A stretch of 10,033 nt of DNA from Nitrospirota bacterium (lineage in GTDB: Bacteria; Nitrospirota; Thermodesulfovibrionia; Thermodesulfovibrionales; UBA1546), in assembly GCA_004298625.1 (NCBI GenBank), contig SCSY01000169.1, positions 1 to 10,033 of the forward strand, written 5' to 3'. A model generated the notes under the pieces. It ran no database searches. It was not told the origin of the DNA and saw only the letters and a list, made by a program, of their open reading frames with translations. Position 1 is the first letter of the stretch. The number at the start of each line of letters is the position of its first letter. This document shows, piece after piece, positions 1 through 6,290 of the stretch. Both the position numbers and the translations under genes were made by a program.

Positions 1-500
1 GGCAGAATAATAATCGCTATTAATGTCAGGTCCCATCTCATATACATGGCGACTCCGATAAGCACGACTATAGTGCAGCTCTCCACAAAGAGGTCTTTTA
101 TCGTAAATGCAAGCAGCCCCTGAAAAGCGCCTGCATCGTTTATTATCCTTGAGATCATAGCGCCGGTAGAGTCTTTTCCGAAGAAACTCATCGGCAGGCC
201 GGTTGCGTGGTGATAAAGATTGTTTCTGATGTCCCTTACTATCTTGGCGCCCGCAGACCTCATCAGATAGGACTGGATAAAAGAAAATACGCCCCTGCAA
301 AGATACGCTGCAAGTATCGCAGCTGAAATCAGCAGCAGGGCTTCGCCGTTTTTTTCTACAAATACCTTATCTACCGCCGGCTTGGCAAGCCATGCCAGAG
401 AACCATTGAGCCCGGAGATAATAATACTGCAAACGCCTGCAAGGGCTATCCTCCCCCAGTACGGCCTTGAAAGAATCAGTATTTCTTTAAGGAAATTCAT
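1..500 (-). CDS. msbA: MsbA-like lipid A export ABC transporter, N-terminal part (cut by window edge)
   Basis: The first 166 residues of an ABC exporter transmembrane domain are present; the rest, including the ATPase domain, lies beyond the left edge. The protein starts MNFLKEILILSRPYWGR. Hydrophobic segments lie at about residues 18-38, 55-77 and 140-160. The stretch FFGKDSTGAMISRIINDA (residues 106-123) matches the intracellular coupling region of MsbA-type exporters, usually written SFF..STG.L.SRL.ND. Family members flip lipid A-core, other lipids or drugs across the inner membrane. The start ATG (500-498) overlaps the stop of lpxB as ATGA, so the two genes are almost certainly co-transcribed and translationally coupled. 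That context is the main reason to prefer lipid A flippase over a multidrug exporter. The family call is firm; the substrate is inferred. Confidence 0.85.
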   Translation of the reverse strand, partial: MNFLKEILILSRPYWGRIALAGVCSIIISGLNGSLAWLAKPAVDKVFVEKNGEALLLISAAILAAYLCRGVFSFIQSYLMRSAGAKIVRDIRNNLYHHATGLPMSFFGKDSTGAMISRIINDAGAFQGLLAFTIKDLFVESCTIVVLIGVAMYMRWDLTLIAIIIL

Positions 501-1633
501 CCTGTCATCTCGCATATCATCTCTGCCACCCTTGTTGAAGGTCTTTTACCCGCAAAGATATCCCTCACTGTCATGAACTGTCCGGTCATGCGCTCCCTGT
601 AATCCCTGTCCAGCAGGATCTTTTTTAACTCGGCAATGATATTCTTCGCATTGGCCCGGGACTGAAGGAGTTCCTTTACAACTTCCCTGTTCGAGATCAG
701 ATTTATAAGAGAGATGTATCTTACGTTTACCACTAATTTGGCGATAAAAAATGAGATAGGCGAAACCTTGTATATCACGACCATCGGTATCTCCAGAAAT
801 GCAGCCTGCAAGGCTGCCGTGCCCGAGGCAATTACCGCCATATCGGATACGGAGAGCACATTTACCGCATTTTCTTTTCTGATGATTACGCCCTTGTTTT
901 TAAACTGCTCAAAGTAGTCTTTATATTTTTCCATATCAATATTAGGAGCGACAGGCATTATAAACTGGAAGTTGTAATCATGAAACTTTGAGTCGAAGTC
1001 CTCTACCACGTCAAGCATAACAGGCATAAGGCTTTTAAGTTCATGCGGCCTGCTGCCGGGCAGGAGGGCCAGCGCCGGTCTATCGGCACTTAACCCGAGC
1101 GACACTTTCAAGGCAGCCTTATCCTGTTTCAGGGATTCCATCTCTTCAATAATAGGATGCCCAACAAATTCGCACTGAGCCCCTGTATCTCTGTAGAGAG
1201 CCTCTTCAAACGGCAGGATAACTGCAATCCTGTCGGAAATATCCGCAATTGTCTTCACCCTGCCTTTGCGCCAGGCCCAGACCTGCGGGCTTACATAATA
1301 GATGACTTTTATCCCTTTTGCTTTTGCAATCTTTCCCAATCTTATATTGAAGTCCGGGTAATCTATTAGGACTATCAGCTTCGGAGAGAATTTTTCTATT
1401 GCATTGACGGCCTTTGCGAAAGTTTCTTTCAGGATTTTGTAAGATGAGAGCATCTCCGATATGCCGAATGAACTTGCTATGCCTGCTATAAGTTCAACTC
1501 CCGCCTCCTTCATCTTCTCGCCGCCGATGCCTATTATATGAAGGTCGGGACATTTTGTCTTCAGCGCCATTGCCAATAATGAACCGTATAATTCGCCTGA
1601 GCTTTCGCCTGTGACTATCATGACAGTGTTCAT
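497..1633 (-). CDS. lpxB: Lipid-A-disaccharide synthase LpxB
   Basis: A GT19-family glycosyltransferase of 378 residues, the usual length. It joins UDP-2,3-diacylglucosamine to lipid X, making the beta-1',6 disaccharide of lipid A at the inner membrane. Visible family motifs in order: N-terminal TGESSGELYG (8-17), DYPDFN (91-96), YYVSPQVWAWRKGR (112-125), FVGHP (156-160), LLPGSRPHEL (190-199) and ASGTAAL (269-275), the nucleotide-sugar loop. The residue after that loop is Gln276, where I expect Glu in most homologues. The start at 1633 has no clear Shine-Dalgarno; the internal Met5 (1621) has none either, and the N-terminus fits the family with the first Met. A palindromic repeat ends about 17 bases upstream of the start. 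The stop overlaps the msbA start (ATGA). The gene upstream is the putative gnnB, 115 bp away. Confidence 0.96.
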   Translation of the reverse strand: MNTVMIVTGESSGELYGSLLAMALKTKCPDLHIIGIGGEKMKEAGVELIAGIASSFGISEMLSSYKILKETFAKAVNAIEKFSPKLIVLIDYPDFNIRLGKIAKAKGIKVIYYVSPQVWAWRKGRVKTIADISDRIAVILPFEEALYRDTGAQCEFVGHPIIEEMESLKQDKAALKVSLGLSADRPALALLPGSRPHELKSLMPVMLDVVEDFDSKFHDYNFQFIMPVAPNIDMEKYKDYFEQFKNKGVIIRKENAVNVLSVSDMAVIASGTAALQAAFLEIPMVVIYKVSPISFFIAKLVVNVRYISLINLISNREVVKELLQSRANAKNIIAELKKILLDRDYRERMTGQFMTVRDIFAGKRPSTRVAEMICEMTG

Positions 1634-1650
1634 AACCGATTAGCGCCAAA

Positions 1651-1684
1651 GCAGAGATTGCTTCGGCTTTGCCTCGCAATGACA
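1651..1684. repeat. Dispersed imperfect palindromic repeat, TTGC/GCAA type
   Basis: A short intergenic element with inverted ends ATTGC (1657-1661) and GCAAT (1676-1680) around an inner GGC/GCC pairing (1665-1667 and 1671-1673). Read on the minus strand it begins TCATTGCGAGG and ends AAGCAATCTC, a form I recognise as a very common high-copy intergenic repeat in several bacterial lineages. It lies in the leader of lpxB, close to the start codon. Only one copy is visible here, so its repetitive nature is from recall, not from this window. Confidence 0.6.
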
Positions 1685-1696
1685 TATCTGTTTTTT

Positions 1697-1723
1697 GTCA
1701 TTCCCGCGAAGGCGGGAATCCAG
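1697..1723. repeat. Dispersed palindromic repeat, perfect 8-bp stem
   Basis: A perfect inverted repeat: ATTCCCGC (1700-1707), loop GAAG (1708-1711), GCGGGAAT (1712-1719), flanked by GTC on the left and CCAG on the right. GTCATTCCCGCG..GGAATCCAG is a widespread extragenic palindrome found in many proteobacterial and related genomes. It sits 12 bases from the first repeat, between gnnB and lpxB. It lacks a T-run on the transcribed (minus) strand side, where AAAAAA follows, so it is not a standard intrinsic terminator. Confidence 0.65.
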
Positions 1724-1748
1724 GGCGAAAATACTATATCCTGTCTTA

Positions 1749-2834
1749 TTACCCATTAATTATCTTTGCGATCTCTTTTATTGTTTTTTCCTCGAGTCCC
1801 GGGTACATCGGCAATGAGAGGACTTCTCTTGCCGCCTTTTCGGCAACGGGGAAGTCTCCTTCTTTATATCCCAGAAACTTTAATGCCTCCTGAAGATGTA
1901 ACGGGATCGGATAATAGACAACAGATGAGATGCCGTTATCCTTTAGTTTATTCTGTATCTTATCCCGTTCAGGAGACATTATCGTGTATTGGTGGTACAC
2001 GTGATAACAGCCGTTTTTTTCCTGAGGGCATTTTACGTTATCCGATAAAAATTTATTGTAAAGGGCTGCATTCTGCCTTCTCCTGGAGTTATACCCGTCA
2101 ATACGTTTGAGTTTGATAAGGAGTATTCCAGCCTGTACCTCATCGAGCCTGCTGTTAAATCCGACTGATTCATGTTTGTAAGCTCCTCCGGAGCCGTGGT
2201 TCCTCAGTTTTTTAATATTATCGGCTATAACAGGATCGTTAAGCGTTATCATCCCTCCGTCGCCGTAGGCCCCCAGATTTTTGCTTGGATAAAAACTGAA
2301 ACAGCCCGCGTCCCCAAAACTGCCGACCCTTTTATTATTGATAGCGGCCCCAAAGGCCTGCGCACAGTCCTCGATTACCTTAAGGTTATGCTTTTTTGCT
2401 AACTTATTTATCTCTTCCATAGCGGCGGGATGGCCGAATATATGGACGGGAATAATTGCCTTTGTCTTTTTTGTGATCTTTTTCTCTATCAGGCTTACAT
2501 CTATGTTTAATGTATCAGGCTCCACATCAACAAAAACAGGCTCAGCGCCTGTATAGATCACCGCCTCGGCAGTTGCAAAAAAAGTGAACGGCGTTGTGAT
2601 GACCTCATCTCCCTCTCCTATGCCCAGTCCGTCAAGGCTGAGGTGAAGGGCATCCGTGCCCGACGCAACTCCAATCGAAGCGGATACCCCGTTATAGTCC
2701 GAGATCTTTTTTTCGAGTTCCGCGACCTTCGGTCCGAGTATAAAATGGGCGCTTTCGAGTATTTCCGTAAGCGTCTCCATTACCTCTGTTTTTATTTCAT
2801 TAAATTCTTTTTTTAAGTCAACCATTGGAACCAT
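1749..2834 (-). CDS. gnnB: DegT/DnrJ/EryC1 aminotransferase, probable GnnB (UDP-3-keto-GlcNAc transaminase)
   Basis: A 361-residue PLP-dependent sugar aminotransferase of the DegT/DnrJ/EryC1/StrS family, full length. Visible features: PMVDLKKE start, phosphate-binding SGTDAL (59-64), TTPFTFFATAEA (80-91), PVFVDVEPDTLNID (99-112), EDCAQAFGA (155-163) with Asp156 for the PLP ring nitrogen, the Schiff-base lysine in FYPSKNLGAYGDGG (Lys185) and NSRLDEVQA (227-235). The enzyme would transfer an amino group from glutamate to a keto-sugar nucleotide. It lies 7 bp downstream of a Gfo/Idh/MocA dehydrogenase and upstream of lpxB-msbA. That pairing and setting fit GnnB, which aminates the 3-keto product of GnnA to give UDP-GlcNAc3N for lipid A. 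The alternative is a WbpE/WlbC-like enzyme for diamino uronic acids of O-antigen; no UDP-GlcNAc 6-dehydrogenase or O-antigen gene is visible to support that. Family certain, substrate inferred. Confidence 0.9.
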   Translation of the reverse strand: MVPMVDLKKEFNEIKTEVMETLTEILESAHFILGPKVAELEKKISDYNGVSASIGVASGTDALHLSLDGLGIGEGDEVITTPFTFFATAEAVIYTGAEPVFVDVEPDTLNIDVSLIEKKITKKTKAIIPVHIFGHPAAMEEINKLAKKHNLKVIEDCAQAFGAAINNKRVGSFGDAGCFSFYPSKNLGAYGDGGMITLNDPVIADNIKKLRNHGSGGAYKHESVGFNSRLDEVQAGILLIKLKRIDGYNSRRRQNAALYNKFLSDNVKCPQEKNGCYHVYHQYTIMSPERDKIQNKLKDNGISSVVYYPIPLHLQEALKFLGYKEGDFPVAEKAAREVLSLPMYPGLEEKTIKEIAKIING

Positions 2835-2841
2835 TAATTAT

Positions 2842-3762
2842 TTACCTGAGCCCTTTCCTGATTTTATTTGTTATATCAAGCGCTATCTTGAGTGCGTCCC
2901 TGCCCTCTATCCCTGAAACCTTGGGCCTTTTCCTCTCTGTTACACATCGTATGAAGTCAATGAGTTCTTCTTTCAGGGGCTCTTTTTTTTCAGGCTCCAC
3001 TATATCGAACGATATATCCCCTTCTTTTTTGAAATAAGACCTTATCACGCAGCTCTGGTAATCAACCGAGATGAAAGAATCCTTCTGAAAGATCTTCAGC
3101 CGCCTCTGTTTTTCGGGCGACATGCGGCTTGCCGTGGCAAGCGCCGCGCAGCCGTTCTCGAATTCAAGCCATACCTTTGCAACATCTATCTTGTTTGTAA
3201 GCACGCTGGCTCCTGTTGCCTTAATATCCACAACAGGCGATGACACAAAGCTCAGGATGATGTCTATATCATGTATCATCAGGTCGAGGGTTATATCGAC
3301 ATCCGTTCCTCTTCCGAGCAAAGGCGAAAGCCGCTCTGATTCAAAAAACTTCGGGTCCTTAATCATTCCCGATACCGCAATTACCGCAGGATTATATCTT
3401 TCGATATGTCCGACCTGGAGTATGAGCTTTCTTTCCTCCGCCTCTTTTATAAGCTCGTCGGCTTCGGCTATGCTTACAGTTATCGGTTTTTCAACGAGCA
3501 GGTCCTTGCCTGCCTTCAAGCAGTCCAGAGCTATCTTATGATGGTAAATAGTGGGGGTGACGATGCTTATTGCATCGAGCTTGTCAATAATATCCCGGTA
3601 ATCAGAATACGCCTTACAGTTATATTTGCCGGCCAGGTCTTGAGCCTTTTTTTCATCCGTATCAACGAGCGCGACCAGCTCGGCGCCGGCGATCTCCGAA
3701 TATATCCTTGCGTGATGCTGCCCGAGATACCCTGTTCCTATAACGCCTACCTTAATCGGCAT
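2842..3762 (-). CDS. gnnA: Gfo/Idh/MocA oxidoreductase, probable GnnA (UDP-GlcNAc 3-dehydrogenase)
   Basis: A 306-residue NAD-dependent sugar oxidoreductase. The N-terminal Rossmann fold opens with VGVIGTGYLGQHHA (5-18). The catalytic-region EKP is at 91-93, followed by GHIERYNPA (118-126) and the DLMIHDIDI stretch (160-168) with His164, where the active-site acid/base pair of the family sits. The C-terminal half is the usual alpha/beta substrate domain. The start at 3762 is set by AAGGGGGA (3775-3768) five bases upstream. It is followed after 7 bp by the aminotransferase and then by lpxB and msbA. Single Gfo/Idh genes beside lpxB occur in several phyla; the added transaminase is what points to GnnA, which oxidises the 3-OH of UDP-GlcNAc. 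Alternative: a WbpB/WlbA-type dehydrogenase acting on UDP-GlcNAcA. Family certain, substrate inferred. Confidence 0.9.
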   Translation of the reverse strand: MPIKVGVIGTGYLGQHHARIYSEIAGAELVALVDTDEKKAQDLAGKYNCKAYSDYRDIIDKLDAISIVTPTIYHHKIALDCLKAGKDLLVEKPITVSIAEADELIKEAEERKLILQVGHIERYNPAVIAVSGMIKDPKFFESERLSPLLGRGTDVDITLDLMIHDIDIILSFVSSPVVDIKATGASVLTNKIDVAKVWLEFENGCAALATASRMSPEKQRRLKIFQKDSFISVDYQSCVIRSYFKKEGDISFDIVEPEKKEPLKEELIDFIRCVTERKRPKVSGIEGRDALKIALDITNKIRKGLR

Positions 3763-3767
3763 AAAAA

Positions 3768-3775
3768 TCCCCCTT
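3768..3775 (-). promoter_or_regulatory. Shine-Dalgarno of the gnnA homologue
   Basis: AAGGGGGA on the minus strand, five bases before the ATG at 3762. It fixes the start of this gene. It lies within the 63-bp gap after trpD, in which I see no convincing terminator hairpin, so read-through from trpD is possible. Confidence 0.7.
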
Positions 3776-3825
3776 CATAAAATTTATCTGATATTTTGCA
3801 CTAAATGGAGATGTTTGGGCAAGGG

Positions 3826-4836
3826 CTACAGCGAGTTCGATACTCTTTTTATCTCTTCGAGTTTCTTTATCCCTGCGCCTGAGTCTATCGCCTCTGCCGC
3901 TATTGCAGCGCCGCTCCTGAAATCCTTTGCCTTTCCGGCAACGACGAGCGCTGCGGCAGAGTTCATGAGGACCACATCGCGTTTAGGCCCTTTTTCTCCA
4001 TTCAGTATTGAGAGTGTTATCCTGGCATTGCTCATTTTATCGGCTCCGACAAGGTCTTCCAGTTTGCCTCTTTCGATTCCGAAGTCCTCAGGGGAGATGA
4101 TGAAGTTCTCGACTTTATTTTTCATATATCTCGATACGCGGGTCCCATCTGTCAGGGTTATTTCATCGAGGCCGTCTACACCGTGCACGACCATTGCATC
4201 GTCCGCCCCTAAGTTTCCGAGAACCCTTGCCAAAGGCTCTGTAAGCTTGTCAGCAAAAACTCCGAGTACCTGTTTTTTCGCTCCTGCAGGGTTCGTTATG
4301 GGGCCGAGAATATTAAAGATTGTCCTTATCCCCATCTCCCTTCGCGGGCCTATGGCATATTTCATTGCAGGATGAAAAAGCGGGGCAAAGAGGAATCCGA
4401 ACCCTGTATCGAAAAGGCATTTTTCTACTTTCTCGGGAGGCAGGTCTATTTTGACGCCGAGGGCCTCGAGCACGTCGGCGCTTCCCGACTGGCTGGATAC
4501 AGAGCGGTTCCCGTGCTTTGCAACAGGCACCCCGCATGCAGAAACAACTATTGCCGTCGTCGTTGAGATATTGAATGTGTGCGACATATCACCGCCAGTG
4601 CCGCATGTATCAAGCACACCCTCCGGAGCTTTTATCGTTGAGGCCTTTTCCCGCATAATTCTTGCCGCCCCTGTTATCTCCTCGACTGTCTCGCCCTTTA
4701 TTCTCAAGGCTGTGAGGAATGAGCCTATCTGGGCATCTGTCGTCTTTCCCTCCATAATCTCGCGCATACACTCCGCCATCTCTGCCTCGGACAGGTTTAT
4801 TCCGCTTACAATAATGCTGATGGCTTCTTTTATCAT
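3826..4836 (-). CDS. trpD: Anthranilate phosphoribosyltransferase TrpD
   Basis: A 336-residue enzyme of normal length that transfers phosphoribose from PRPP to anthranilate in tryptophan synthesis, in the cytoplasm. An N-terminal helical domain (about 1-70) precedes the phosphoribosyltransferase domain. Diagnostic motifs: CGTGGD (78-83), the PRPP loop; ISTTTA (90-95); KHGNRSVSS (107-115); the anthranilate-binding GPRREMGIRTIFNILGPI (163-180) followed by TNPA; and the metal-binding DE pair (Asp224-Glu225). AGGG (4844-4841) lies four bases before the ATG. No other trp gene is in the window: downstream are lipid A genes and upstream, divergently, is rnfC. It therefore appears separated from trpE/G/C at least on this side. 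The motif set is that of true TrpD rather than of nucleoside phosphorylases or YbiB-like homologues. Confidence 0.96.
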   Translation of the reverse strand: MIKEAISIIVSGINLSEAEMAECMREIMEGKTTDAQIGSFLTALRIKGETVEEITGAARIMREKASTIKAPEGVLDTCGTGGDMSHTFNISTTTAIVVSACGVPVAKHGNRSVSSQSGSADVLEALGVKIDLPPEKVEKCLFDTGFGFLFAPLFHPAMKYAIGPRREMGIRTIFNILGPITNPAGAKKQVLGVFADKLTEPLARVLGNLGADDAMVVHGVDGLDEITLTDGTRVSRYMKNKVENFIISPEDFGIERGKLEDLVGADKMSNARITLSILNGEKGPKRDVVLMNSAAALVVAGKAKDFRSGAAIAAEAIDSGAGIKKLEEIKRVSNSL

Positions 4837-4882
4837 TTTGCCCTATAAACTCTCCTATAAAATAGAATTAGTAAATAATTTT

Positions 4883-4923
4883 ATCATAACCACTTGACAT
4901 ATTGCTATTTTAAATGTTAAAAC
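4883..4923. promoter_or_regulatory. Divergent intergenic region with candidate rnf promoter
   Basis: The 133-bp gap between trpD and rnfC (4837-4969) is AT-rich and must hold promoters for both directions. On the plus strand a perfect TTGACA (4894-4899) is followed, 18 bp on, by TAAAAC (4918-4923), a 4/6 match to the -10 box. This would place the rnf transcript start near 4930. On the minus strand TATGAT (4888-4883) resembles a -10 for trpD, but I find no good -35 for it. The candidate elements nearly touch, so the two promoters could interfere. This is from consensus matching only. Confidence 0.45.
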
Positions 4924-4944
4924 TGATAGGCTTTTTGCCGGCTA

Positions 4945-4960
4945 TTCTCCTGAAGGAGGA
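4945..4960 (+). promoter_or_regulatory. rnfC Shine-Dalgarno inside a small hairpin
   Basis: AAGGAGGA (4953-4960) is a near-perfect ribosome binding site nine bases before the rnfC ATG and supports that start. The preceding TTCTCC (4945-4950) can pair with GGAGGA (4955-4960) across the loop TGAA. This gives a six-pair stem including one G-U, which would cover most of the site. Confidence 0.6.
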
Positions 4961-4969
4961 ATTTTTAAA

Positions 4970-6277
4970 ATGGCTCTCGCAACGTTTAAGGGCGGCATAC
5001 ATCCGCCGGATAAAAAAGAACTCGCTAAAGACAAGTCTATTACACCAGCAAAGTCTCCGCAGAGAGTCGTAATCCCGCTAAGCCAGCATCTTGGAGCGCC
5101 GTGCAAACCGATAGTTACAATAGGGCAGGAAGTTAAAAAAGGTGAAATGGTCGGCGAGCCCGGAGGTTTTGTATCAGCGCCTGTTCATTCATCCGTATCC
5201 GGAAAGGTCATTGCGATAGGCGAGTTTCCGAATGCAATGGGAAAGATGGTTAATTCTATTGTCATAGAAAACGACGGCAAAGAGGAATGGACCGGGCTCA
5301 AGGATAACCCCGATTACATGAAGCTCTCCCCTGATGAACTCAAAGAAAAGATAAAGGCGGCAGGGATTGTGGGCATGGGAGGCGCCGCATTTCCGACAGT
5401 GGTGAAACTCTCGCCCCCGAAAGAAAAACCTATTGATACCGTAATCATAAACGGAGCTGAATGCGAGCCTTACCTTACGGCGGATTACAGGTTGATGATA
5501 GAAAAATCCGTCGAGGTTATTGAGGGCCTGAAGATACTGATGAAGGTGCTCGGCGTGAATAAGGGATTTGTGGGAATAGAGAACAACAAGCCCGATGCCA
5601 TTGAAAAGATGAAGACAGCGGTAAAGAACGAACCTAATATAGAGGTATGCGCGCTTGAGGTCAAGTATCCCCAGGGCGCTGAGAAGATGCTGATAAAAGC
5701 CGCAACAGGCAGAGAAGTGCCTCCGAGGGCCTTGCCGATGGATGTAAAAGTTGTTGTGCAGAATGTCGGGACAGCCGTTGCTGTTTATGAGGCCGCCAGA
5801 TACGGCAAGCCGCTCATAGAAAGAGTTGTCACAGTGACAGGAGAGGGCATAAACAACCCAGCAAACATGATGGTAAAGATAGGGACGATGATCTCGGACC
5901 TCGTTGAACAGTGCGGCGGACTTAAGGATGACGTTGCAAAAGTGATATCAGGAGGCCCTATGATGGGCTTTGCAATTTCCTCTCTTGATGTTGCCGTGAC
6001 AAAAGGCACGTCAGGGATACTTGTATTGCCTGAAGAAGGCGTTGTGCATGCAGAGGAGTTCGGCCCGTGCATAAGATGCGGTAGGTGCATAGATATCTGC
6101 CCGATGGGACTTATGCCGTCAATGCTGGGCATACTTTCTGAAAAGGGCATGTATGAAGAGGCAAAGGAATATAATCTATTCGATTGTTTCGAGTGCGGTT
6201 CCTGCACCTTTTCCTGTCCTGCAAAAAGGCCGATAGTTCAGCTTGTAAGATTGGCAAAATCGCAGACAAAACCATGA
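4970..6277 (+). CDS. rnfC: Rnf complex subunit RnfC (NADH-side iron-sulfur flavoprotein)
   Basis: A 435-residue peripheral subunit of the ferredoxin:NAD+ oxidoreductase, on the cytoplasmic face, where electrons meet NAD+ through FMN and two [4Fe-4S] clusters. It opens with the typical FKGGIHPPDKKELAK (6-20). Next come a biotinyl-lipoyl-like barrel (about 33-100, with PVHSSVSGKV at 71-80), the NuoF-like nucleotide/FMN domain with GIVGMGGAAFPT (132-143) and INGAECEPYLTADYRL (160-175), and an SLBB-like segment around 285-335. Two ferredoxin motifs follow: Cys367-370-373-377 and Cys406-409-412-416. It is a compact form, without the long alanine-rich C-terminal tail of E. coli RsxC. It heads the operon; rnfD starts 13 bp downstream with its own AGGGGG ribosome site. 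Confidence 0.97.
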   Translation: MALATFKGGIHPPDKKELAKDKSITPAKSPQRVVIPLSQHLGAPCKPIVTIGQEVKKGEMVGEPGGFVSAPVHSSVSGKVIAIGEFPNAMGKMVNSIVIENDGKEEWTGLKDNPDYMKLSPDELKEKIKAAGIVGMGGAAFPTVVKLSPPKEKPIDTVIINGAECEPYLTADYRLMIEKSVEVIEGLKILMKVLGVNKGFVGIENNKPDAIEKMKTAVKNEPNIEVCALEVKYPQGAEKMLIKAATGREVPPRALPMDVKVVVQNVGTAVAVYEAARYGKPLIERVVTVTGEGINNPANMMVKIGTMISDLVEQCGGLKDDVAKVISGGPMMGFAISSLDVAVTKGTSGILVLPEEGVVHAEEFGPCIRCGRCIDICPMGLMPSMLGILSEKGMYEEAKEYNLFDCFECGSCTFSCPAKRPIVQLVRLAKSQTKP

Positions 6278-6290
6278 GGGGGAAAGTTAA

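Noticed and set aside
1697..1723. Perfect-stem hairpin as an intrinsic terminator after gnnB
   Set aside because: On the minus strand, the direction of transcription, the stem is followed by an A-run rather than a T-run. The sequence matches a widespread extragenic palindrome instead.
1651..1723. Two adjacent palindromes as a CRISPR array
   Set aside because: The two units differ in sequence and there are only two; no regular repeat-spacer pattern and no cas gene is present.
1766..2110. Plus-strand open frame of 114 codons opposite gnnB
   Set aside because: It is antisense to the conserved aminotransferase and shows no recognisable protein features.
3122..3541. Plus-strand open frame of 139 codons opposite gnnA
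   Set aside because: It is wholly antisense to a well-supported Gfo/Idh/MocA gene and its translation shows no recognisable family; it is a shadow of the codon bias.
3815..4375. Plus-strand open frame of 186 codons opposite trpD
   Set aside because: It lies antisense to trpD, which has all its catalytic motifs. The serine/proline-rich, low-information translation is typical of a shadow frame.
5785..6207. Minus-strand open frame of 140 codons opposite rnfC
   Set aside because: It is antisense to the rnfC cysteine-cluster region and has no ribosome site or family resemblance.
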